A program made the translations under genes and the position numbers. A stretch of DNA of 25,487 bases from Clostridia bacterium (GTDB taxonomy: Bacteria > Bacillota_A > Clostridia > Oscillospirales > Acutalibacteraceae), in contig JAILQN010000018.1 of NCBI GenBank assembly GCA_024699005.1, positions 1 to 25,487 on the forward strand, read 5' to 3'. Shown in pieces: positions 6,565 to 12,065 of this stretch. Position 1 is the stretch's first letter, and each line of letters starts with the position of its first letter. The notes beneath the pieces are model-generated. The model saw only the letters and a program-made list of their open reading frames with translations. It searched no databases and was not told where the DNA came from.

Positions 6565-7815
6565 TTATTCGCAAATATACTTAAGGCTTCTGCCTGTTCC
6601 CGTTGATTTGATATATCCTCTGTTTACCAGTTCCTTTAAGATGCTGACAGTTTTTGTTTTTCCGAAACCGCACCCTTCGGCAATTTCAGAACTTGACAAC
6701 ATGACATTGCCTTTTAAATACGTGTATATGGTTTTTTCATTTCCTGTAAGCTTGATATGCTCTTCAAATACAGGCAGTATCACGGAAATGGAATTGTTGA
6801 GCAGTTCAAAAACAGGCTTGCTTTCGCTCTCTGCATATGCTTCGTTTATTCGTCTGACTCCGGTGCCGAAGCGTTCGATCAGGTGAAGTCTGAAAAAAAC
6901 GTTGCCGATTATGGGATTTCGCAGTATTGACAGCTTTCCTTTAAGATATTCTTCTTTGGTTATTCCATGCGGAAGCCCGCCGGGGGATACGATCTCTATT
7001 TTGTCTTTAAACATGGATATTCTGATGTTTGCGTTAACATCCCATGTTCTGTGAACCAAGGCGTTGACAACTGCCTCCCGGAAGGCTTTCTCGGGAATAA
7101 TCTCCTGTTCCTTACGGAGCATTCCGTCAATCTTTTCATATCGGTAGTACTTTTTATATATTTCGCATGCGGTATCGAATTGAGCAAGACAAGAAACTTT
7201 TTCACATATTTCTCTGTCAAAAATAATATCTATACTATCGCCGAAGCGGATAATATCTATGCCCGGGAAATCGTTTTTATCCGCGAGGATTTCTGCCGCG
7301 ATATTATAACTCTCATTGTCAGATATTAATTCCAAAGTCTTCAACACGTTTTTATCAAGCGCGTCAATTGATATTTGTTCCTTCAGTTTTTGTTCGAGAA
7401 TGTCAAATGTTAAATTCTGTCGTTTCGCGGGGAGATTTTCAAATGATTTGTGCTGTCCTTCAAGCAAAAGCCGTCTCAGTTCGATCGCATCAACTTCTGT
7501 TGTTGACGTGTCGTTTCTTACATATGCCTTTGATTTATAAAGATAAGGTTTATTCAATCCCTCATATACCGTAAGGGTGATTACATTTAAACTGTTAACC
7601 GAAAGAGTATATCCCGGTTTTGGAGAAATGCTGTCGTTGATCTTGTTCTCTATATCCAGACAGGCGGCTTTTGTGTCTTTGACCCCCACGGATTTGCCGG
7701 AATCTGTGATCCCGAATTTGATTTCTCCCGTTCCGTAATTTGCGAACGCGCTGACGGTTTTTAAGAAAGTATTTGTGACTGTTTCTTTGTACTCTAAAAC
7801 CTTTGATTCTTTCAT
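6565..7815 (-). CDS. AlbA_2 (Schlafen-type) / HATPase_c_4 / winged-helix putative regulator
   Basis: I chose the ATG at 7815, preceded by AAGGTG about 6 nt upstream. An in-frame ATG at 7857 lies upstream of the likely -10 box. The 416-residue product has an AlbA_2 nucleic-acid-binding domain (about 8-115; 'LEYKETV', 'FANYGTGEIKFGI', 'YVRNDTST'), a GHKL-like ATPase segment of the RecG-C/HATPase_c_4 type (about 243-325; 'REAVVNALVHR', 'IEIVSPGGLP', 'ERFGTGVRRI') and a C-terminal winged helix (about 356-414). Proteins of this layout are widespread putative transcriptional regulators or helicase-like accessory proteins, sometimes found on mobile DNA or near defence genes. It stands between two direct copies of the ohrR-like 3' end and is more AT-rich than the redox operon beside it, which suggests acquisition. 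Its upstream region carries a cluster of GTTCG repeats that its winged helix may bind. Confidence 0.85.
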   Translation of the reverse strand: MKESKVLEYKETVTNTFLKTVSAFANYGTGEIKFGITDSGKSVGVKDTKAACLDIENKINDSISPKPGYTLSVNSLNVITLTVYEGLNKPYLYKSKAYVRNDTSTTEVDAIELRRLLLEGQHKSFENLPAKRQNLTFDILEQKLKEQISIDALDKNVLKTLELISDNESYNIAAEILADKNDFPGIDIIRFGDSIDIIFDREICEKVSCLAQFDTACEIYKKYYRYEKIDGMLRKEQEIIPEKAFREAVVNALVHRTWDVNANIRISMFKDKIEIVSPGGLPHGITKEEYLKGKLSILRNPIIGNVFFRLHLIERFGTGVRRINEAYAESESKPVFELLNNSISVILPVFEEHIKLTGNEKTIYTYLKGNVMLSSSEIAEGCGFGKTKTVSILKELVNRGYIKSTGTGRSLKYICE

Positions 7816-7835
7816 TTTACACACCTTGAAATTTT

Positions 7836-7936
7836 TTTCGTTCGAATTATAACGCAAATCGAACGTAAATGCAACCGCAAAATTTTGCGTTCGGTTTTGC
7901 GTTCGGATCTGAACGCAAAAATAATTATCGTTCGGT
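7836..7936. promoter_or_regulatory. Cluster of GTTCG repeats, candidate operator array
   Basis: Two perfect tandem copies of TTTTGCGTTCGG lie at 7883-7894 and 7895-7906. An inverted partial copy GAACGCAAAA follows at 7911-7920. Related CGTTCG or CGAACG motifs occur at about 7839-7844, 7859-7864 and 7930-7935. The array spans and flanks the AlbA_2 promoter, which suggests autoregulation or a recombinase/replication-type binding site. Confidence 0.7.
7846..7873 (-). promoter_or_regulatory. Promoter of the AlbA_2 gene
   Basis: On the minus strand TTGCAT (7873-7868), a 16-bp spacer and TATAAT (7851-7846) precede the chosen ATG at 7815 by 30 bp. Both boxes are surrounded by CGTTCG/CGAACG motifs, so a factor binding those would overlap the promoter. 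Confidence 0.65.
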
Positions 7937-7970
7937 ATTATCCGGATGACAACGGAAATGAATCAGAAGA

Positions 7971-8002
7971 ACCGGGACTCACAATCAAATGTGAATCCCG
8001 GT
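7971..8002 (-). terminator. Hairpin terminator of the redox operon
   Basis: ACCGGGACTCACA (7971-7983) pairs with TGTGAATCCCGGT (7990-8002) with one mismatch and a 6-nt loop. It begins 11 bp after the stop codon of the ohrR-like gene and is followed on the minus strand by TCTTCTGATT. Confidence 0.6.
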
Positions 8003-8012
8003 GAATTATAGA

Positions 8013-8444
8013 TCATTCAAGTATCTTATATAGGATCCTGTAAAGCTCCGCCGCTTCCTCCGGCGTAAGATCCGCGCAGGACGCCATCTGAGCGGGGATG
8101 GTTGCCGCCTTCTCACGCAGGGCCATGCCTGCGTCCGTTATGTGCACGGTCACCACGCGTTCGTCCGCGCCGTCGCGGCAGCGGGTGATATAGCCCTCGC
8201 TCTCCAGCTTTTTAAGGACGGGGGTCAGCGTGCCGCTGTCCAGAAGCAGCGTCTGTCCAAGCTCGCGGACCGTTGTCTCCCGCTTCTCCCACAGCACCAT
8301 GAAGACGATATACTGGGTATAGGTTATGCCCAGAGGCTTCAGGAGGGGAGTGTACGCCGAGACGACTTTGCGCGAGGCGGCGTAAAGAGGGAAGCAGAGC
8401 TGGTTGCTCAGCTTAAGCGATTCGTATTGTGCCTGTCCGCTCAT
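8013..8444 (-). CDS. OhrR-like MarR family redox-sensing repressor
   Basis: This 143-residue MarR protein has the winged-helix core 'TVRELGQTLLLDSGTLTPVLKKLESEGYITR' region (about 58-88) and the wing 'DERVV' (94-98). Cys17 lies in 'NQLCFPLYAASR', the position and context of the peroxide-sensing Cys of OhrR. The surrounding residues (LYAASR, YTPLLKPL, TYTQY) also fit the OhrR subgroup. Its ATG overlaps the trxA stop (ATGA), so the two are translationally coupled. It closes a gpx-trxB-trxA operon and probably represses it from the AT-rich palindrome at 10429-10454. The last 58 codons are duplicated at 6384-6560, so the present 3' end was probably supplied by the inserted segment. Which peroxide is sensed is inference. 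Confidence 0.9.
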   Translation of the reverse strand: MSGQAQYESLKLSNQLCFPLYAASRKVVSAYTPLLKPLGITYTQYIVFMVLWEKRETTVRELGQTLLLDSGTLTPVLKKLESEGYITRCRDGADERVVTVHITDAGMALREKAATIPAQMASCADLTPEEAAELYRILYKILE

Positions 8445-8752
8445 ACGTTTTCGTCAAGCCAGGCCTTCAACTGCGCTTTCGGGCGGAAACCTACCGCCTG
8501 GGCGACCACTGCGCCGTCTTTGAGGATGAACAGGGCGGGGATGGAGCTTACGCCGAATTTCTGCGCTATCGCGGGATTCTCGTCCACGTCCACGCTGTAA
8601 AAATCGACCTTGCCGTCGTATTCGTCCGCCAGCTCGTCCACCACGGGTCCCAGCATCCTGCAGGGGCCGCACCATACGGCGTTCATGTCCACGAAAGCGA
8701 TCTTTGAAGCGGCGATCGCGCTTAAATCATTGTTTTCCACTGTTGTCATCAT
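8441..8752 (-). CDS. trxA: Thioredoxin
   Basis: The start is the ATG at 8752, with AAAGGAG 8 nt upstream. A second ATG follows immediately at 8749. The longer upstream reading frame runs through the ~200-bp repeat and has no ribosome binding site. The 103-residue product is one thioredoxin fold with the redox motif WCGPC (27-31), the conserved Asp/Asn-rich 'FYSVDVDENP' strand and the cis-Pro loop SIPALF (70-75). The strand before the active site reads VDMNAVWCGPC, where DFWA-WCGPC is usual. It would receive electrons from the reductase at 9011-9850 and reduce the peroxidase at 9854-10402. Its stop overlaps the start of the ohrR-like gene. Confidence 0.95.
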   Translation of the reverse strand: MMTTVENNDLSAIAASKIAFVDMNAVWCGPCRMLGPVVDELADEYDGKVDFYSVDVDENPAIAQKFGVSSIPALFILKDGAVVAQAVGFRPKAQLKAWLDENV

Positions 8753-8811
8753 GTTAAAAACTCCTTTGTGTTTTTTTCCTTTTGGTTTTTCAGTGCAGAC
8801 TGCGATGGAAT

Positions 8812-9012
8812 AATGTGCAATTAGCAATGTGCAATTATGGTTCATTTTCGCAGGCGAAAATGTTATATAGACGCGTCGTAAATAATTAATACCCTGGAAC
8901 TGTCTTCCGCGCAGATTAATACTCGCTGAGACCGTTTTTCGGGGCGGCGGCAAGTTCGCGAATGCGTAATGTGTCAGCGCAATTGCACATTGCTAATTGC
9001 ACATTGCACATT
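8812..9012 (-). repeat. ~200-bp intergenic element with 7-bp-unit terminal inverted repeats, copy 1
   Basis: The arms at 8812-8836 and 8981-9005 are perfect 25-bp inverted complements built from units AATGTGC, AATTAGC, AATGTGC, with one more unit outside the second arm. Read on the minus strand, the whole element aligns with 18907-19104. Shared blocks include GCGCATTCGC-like, CGCCGCCCCG, CTGCGCGGA, GACAG, GTCTATA and an internal hairpin (8843-8862: CATTTTCGC, AG, GCGAAAATG). The element fills most of the trxB-trxA gap. Its outermost heptad overlaps the trxB stop codon, and it ends 60 bp before the trxA start. It contains no credible gene. Confidence 0.85.
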
Positions 9013-9850
9013 ACTCTGCGGCGCTGAGCGCCGCAATATTCCCCTCTCCGGCGGCTTTGAGCAGCTGATACGGTCTGCCGGTTATATCTCCGCAGGCGAA
9101 AAGCCCCGGGATGTTCGTGCGCATCTGCCTGTCGACCTTTACCGAAGCTCCGTCCGTTTCCAGCCCCGGCACAAGGTTGGAGGGCGCGACGCTGTCCCTT
9201 AAAATAAACACGCAGTCAACGGTATACTCGCCGTTCTCCGTTGCGACCGCGCGCTCCCGCAGTCCCTTTGCTTCTACCGATGCAGGTATTTCGCGGATCA
9301 CTTCCACGCTGTCCGGCAGGTCCGGCTCCGCTTTATAAACGGGGAAGTACAGGACCTTTGAGCAGACCTCGGAGAGGAACCTCGCCTCCGCCTCCTCTTT
9401 GGGACTGTATCCGATAACGGCGACCGTGCGGTTCCGGTAAAGAGGGGCGTCGCAGGTGGCGCAGTAGCTCACGCCCCTGCCGAGAAGCTCGTTCTCGCCG
9501 GGAAGGGGCCTGACGCTTGTCACCCCCGCCGCGAGGATCACCTTTTTTGCCTCGTACATGTCGCCGGACACGCCCTGAAGGGCAAAGTATTCTCCCATGG
9601 CGTAGACGGAGGTGATCCTGTCCTCCGTTATTTCCACGCCCATGCTTCCTGCGTGGGTGCGGAACTTCTCCGCCAGTTCCGCACCGGAGACCGCAGGGAT
9701 CCCGAGGTAATTCTGAATTTCGTGCGAACGGATCACCTTTTCGCTGCCTTCGGATCTGCCGAAGACGATGATGTCCTTATTGCGCACTTTTGCGGTTATC
9801 GCCGCCGATAAACCCGCCGGGCCGGAGCCGATGATGGCTATGTCTTTCAT
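9011..9850 (-). CDS. trxB: Thioredoxin reductase-like flavoprotein with degenerate NADPH site
   Basis: The 279-residue product has the N-terminal FAD motif GSGPAG (8-13), a redox-active CATC (130-133), and the C-terminal FAD motif GDITGRPYQ (254-262). It matches the low-molecular-weight TrxR fold but is ~30 residues shorter than E. coli TrxB. At the place of the GxGxxA NADPH loop it reads VIGYSPKEEAEA (about 145-156), and no HRRxxxR follows. Clostridial reductases that take electrons from ferredoxin instead of NADPH lack the same two motifs, so the electron donor here may not be NADPH (inference). The ATG is 3 nt after the gpx stop with only a weak upstream GGAG, so translation is probably coupled. 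It sits in a gpx-trxB-trxA-ohrR-like operon. Confidence 0.9.
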   Translation of the reverse strand: MKDIAIIGSGPAGLSAAITAKVRNKDIIVFGRSEGSEKVIRSHEIQNYLGIPAVSGAELAEKFRTHAGSMGVEITEDRITSVYAMGEYFALQGVSGDMYEAKKVILAAGVTSVRPLPGENELLGRGVSYCATCDAPLYRNRTVAVIGYSPKEEAEARFLSEVCSKVLYFPVYKAEPDLPDSVEVIREIPASVEAKGLRERAVATENGEYTVDCVFILRDSVAPSNLVPGLETDGASVKVDRQMRTNIPGLFACGDITGRPYQLLKAAGEGNIAALSAAE

Positions 9851-9853
9851 CGT

Positions 9854-10402
9854 TTAATCAGCTTGCTCCACAAGTCCTGCCACGCACTTCTCCACTTCCG
9901 CCATATCGTGGAAGGGCTCGAAACGGGCGACGACGCTGCCGTCGCGGCCGATCACGAACTTTGTGAAGTTCCATTTGATATCGTCGGGCTTTCTGGACTT
10001 GCCGTTGGCGGCGGAGGCGAGTTTCAGCATCTTTGCGCCCTTGCCTTCCCAGCCGGAGAAGCCCTTCTGACTCTTGAGCCAGGCGTAAAGCGGCAGCTCG
10101 TTCTCACCGTTGACGTCGGATTTTTTCATCTGCGGGAATTTCGTGTTGTAATGCAGGGTGCAGAAATCCGTGATCGCCTGTTCGTCCCCGGGAGCCTGAT
10201 GCATGAACTGGTTGCAGGGGATGTCCAGGACCTCGAAGCCCTTGTCGTGATAATCCTCGTACATTTTTTCGATAGGCTCGTAATGCGGGGTGAAGCCGCA
10301 GCCCGTCGCGGTGTTGACGATGAGCACGACCTTGCCTCTGAAGGCTTCAAGCGAAAAATCGTTGCCGTACATATCCTTAACGGAATAATCGTAAATTGTC
10401 AT
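9854..10402 (-). CDS. Glutathione peroxidase family thiol peroxidase (Cys type)
   Basis: The 182-residue product starts at the ATG at 10402 with GGAGG 8 nt upstream. The peroxidatic Cys35 is in 'NTATGCGFTPHYEPIE', a variation of the usual NxASxCGxTxxY. Gln65 is in 'PCNQF', and Trp144-Asn145 in 'KWNFTKF' complete the family's catalytic tetrad. Cys81 ('DFCTLHY') is placed like the resolving Cys of thioredoxin-dependent members. There is no Sec codon. The long stretch between about 110 and 140 (GFSGWEGKGAKML) is a known variable insert. Bacterial members generally reduce hydroperoxides with thioredoxin, and the next two genes encode exactly that system. It is the first gene of the operon, behind the promoter/operator at 10429-10463. 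Confidence 0.93.
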   Translation of the reverse strand: MTIYDYSVKDMYGNDFSLEAFRGKVVLIVNTATGCGFTPHYEPIEKMYEDYHDKGFEVLDIPCNQFMHQAPGDEQAITDFCTLHYNTKFPQMKKSDVNGENELPLYAWLKSQKGFSGWEGKGAKMLKLASAANGKSRKPDDIKWNFTKFVIGRDGSVVARFEPFHDMAEVEKCVAGLVEQAD

Positions 10403-10428
10403 TGTGGTGTCCTCCGTTTGATTTTGTT

Positions 10429-10454
10429 AAATTAAATTTAACACAATTTAATTT
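10429..10454. promoter_or_regulatory. AT-rich 10-bp palindrome over the promoter, candidate OhrR-like operator
   Basis: AAATTAAATT (10429-10438) and AATTTAATTT (10445-10454) form a perfect inverted repeat with a 6-bp spacer. It covers the -10 box and much of the spacer of the gpx promoter. OhrR-type operators are AT-rich palindromes of similar size, and the operon encodes an OhrR-like regulator, so negative autoregulation is likely. Confidence 0.6.
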
Positions 10455-10463
10455 GAATGTCAA
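10435..10463 (-). promoter_or_regulatory. Promoter of the gpx-trxB-trxA-ohrR-like operon
   Basis: On the minus strand TTGACA (10463-10458), a 17-bp spacer and TAAATT (10440-10435) lie upstream of the GGAGG and ATG of gpx. Confidence 0.7.
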
Positions 10464-10485
10464 GAGGAATTTAAAAAAATATTTG

Positions 10486-10513
10486 TTGATAATTCCATTA
10501 TTATGAGTATAAT
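10486..10513 (+). promoter_or_regulatory. Promoter of the TerB/ATPase operon
   Basis: TTGATA (10486-10491), a 16-bp spacer and a perfect TATAAT (10508-10513) lie 32 bp before the ATG at 10546, with GGAG at 10535-10538. It is divergent from the gpx promoter within a 143-bp gap. Confidence 0.75.
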
Positions 10514-10545
10514 ATACTGGTCTTACTTTATTTCGGAGCGGAAAA

Positions 10546-12027
10546 ATGCGGGATGTCAATGATAACGGCGGGGAATACGTCTACCGGGAACAGAAGCTTC
10601 CGCCGGTAACGGTACCCGTGCAGCCCCGGCAGACGGGCCGTTACACGTCTGCGCGTCAGGTCTTTCCGTGGCAGACGGATCCCGGCGCCTTGAGATCCGG
10701 GCGTTTTGTCTCCGATATGCGTCTGTTCGCCGGGATAGAGAACACGAACGAAAGCGATCTGAACGACAGGATCGTCTTTTACAGGATGTTCCCCACCTAC
10801 GCCGATATGGACAGACAGACGAAGGACGCATACTTCGCTTTCCGGACTCTCGCCAGACGCGGCGATATACGGTCAGACGCGCCGGTATCCTTCGCAAGGG
10901 TGTTTGCCTATGAGCTTTTGTCCGTGTCGGGCGTGGCTGATCCCCTGACGGCGTACGGTCTTCTGAAACGGTTGGGCAGGGAGTTCGACGATCCGGTGTT
11001 CAAAGCCGATATCGCGGTATGGCTCAGGGATTTCGTCGTCGTTTATAATCTGGACGAGTCCTGCGCCGCGGACGCTTTCGGGGATATAATCCGGCTCGAC
11101 CTGCTCAAGCAGAAGCTGCTTTACTATAAAACCGTATCGGACGCGGAGCTTTTTTCCGCGATATGCGAGTTTTCCACCTACGGACCCGAAAAATCGCCTC
11201 TTTATAAAGAAAAGCCGGAAGTATTCGCATCCGCCGTTGCCGCGGTTTACAGAAAGATGGCGGAGTATTACGCCGGCAGGCACATGGGCAGGCTGTCCCA
11301 GCATATCGTCGGGGTCAAAATGCTCTACGACGTCGATATATTCCGGAACGCCCTGTATATCGACCCGCCCCGCGAGTCCGGCTGCAGATACACAGTGGAC
11401 GCGGCCCGCAGCTATTATTACATCAGCAATCGCTGGCGTGTGGACAGCATAGGAAACTATCCGGTTCCGCCTAAAAGTTCGCTCCTGGGTATCATCATAC
11501 ATGAGACAGACAGACTTACAAGGCAGAGTTACGGTATCGGCAGGCCGATAAAACAGCGTAAAACGGAACCGTGGATGGCCCAGATCATCGCCGGCGCGGT
11601 CACCGGTTTCATAAAGGAGCAGAGAGAGGCTTCGAGACCGAAGATCAGTATAGATACATCTGTTCTCGACAGTATAAGAGCGAGCGCGGACGTCACGCGC
11701 GACAGGCTGCTGGAGGGCACGGAAGAGGAGTACGCCCCGGACGAGGCGGATATCTCCGGGAGTGTTCCCGCGCCGGAGCAGGCAGTCTCCGGACAAAAAC
11801 CGGACGGTTCCGTCTTCGGTCTTCTTGATGAAGACGAGCGCGAATTCCTGCGTCTGTGTTTAAGCGGAGACGACGCCGCGGCTTACGCGAAGAGCAGACA
11901 GCAGTTCCCGGCTGTTGTCGCGGATTCGATAAACGAAAAGCTGTTCGATCTTTTCGGCGACACGGTCATAGAGGAGGTCGATGGCAGATTTGAGTGTGTG
12001 GAAGAGTACAGGGAAGAGCTGGAATAA
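10546..12027 (+). CDS. TerB_N / TerB_C domain protein
   Basis: The 493-residue product has a short basic N-terminus. A TerB_N-like region follows (about 50-210), including 'VSDMRLFAG', then 'FYRMFPTYADMDRQTKDAYFAFRTLARRGD', which mirrors the family's 'PxYxxMxxxQRxxYLxWR' core, then 'FARVFAYELL'. The middle section (about 250-350) has YYxSNRWRVDS-like aromatic clusters. The C-terminus (about 400-490) reads 'LLDEDEREFLRLCL... SINEKLFDLFGDTVIEE', matching the TerB_C pattern 'INExAFdxxGDxxIE'. TerB_N/TerB_C proteins are known from comparative genomics as partners of DUF2791 P-loop ATPases and superfamily II helicases in putative stress or phage-response islands. The ATPase follows directly here; the helicase does not. 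I could not run a profile search, so the domain limits are approximate. Confidence 0.75.
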   Translation: MRDVNDNGGEYVYREQKLPPVTVPVQPRQTGRYTSARQVFPWQTDPGALRSGRFVSDMRLFAGIENTNESDLNDRIVFYRMFPTYADMDRQTKDAYFAFRTLARRGDIRSDAPVSFARVFAYELLSVSGVADPLTAYGLLKRLGREFDDPVFKADIAVWLRDFVVVYNLDESCAADAFGDIIRLDLLKQKLLYYKTVSDAELFSAICEFSTYGPEKSPLYKEKPEVFASAVAAVYRKMAEYYAGRHMGRLSQHIVGVKMLYDVDIFRNALYIDPPRESGCRYTVDAARSYYYISNRWRVDSIGNYPVPPKSSLLGIIIHETDRLTRQSYGIGRPIKQRKTEPWMAQIIAGAVTGFIKEQREASRPKISIDTSVLDSIRASADVTRDRLLEGTEEEYAPDEADISGSVPAPEQAVSGQKPDGSVFGLLDEDEREFLRLCLSGDDAAAYAKSRQQFPAVVADSINEKLFDLFGDTVIEEVDGRFECVEEYREELE

Positions 12028-12032
12028 TTATC

Positions 12033-12046
12033 AATGTGCAATTACA
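12033..12046. repeat. Solo pair of 7-bp units between the TerB and ATPase genes
   Basis: AATGTGC AATTACA occurs 5 bp after the TerB-protein stop codon. It matches the units of the longer arrays at 8812, 18907 and 20843. No inverted partner is present in the 38-bp gap, so it may be a relic. Confidence 0.5.
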
Positions 12047-12065
12047 GGATAAGAGAACTGTTATT

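Noticed and set aside
8753..8953. N-terminal extension of thioredoxin to an ATG at 8953
   Set aside because: The extension translates the ~200-bp repeat. The ATG at 8752 has AAAGGAG at the correct distance and gives a normal-length thioredoxin.
8812..9012. The inverted heptad arrays as a CRISPR array
   Set aside because: Units are 7 bp without spacers and in two opposed blocks. CRISPR repeats are 24-40 bp with unique spacers, and no cas gene is present.
10873..11796. Minus-strand ORF of 307 codons
   Set aside because: It is antisense to the TerB_N/TerB_C gene. It has no Shine-Dalgarno and no recognisable domain, while the plus strand has a promoter and family motifs.
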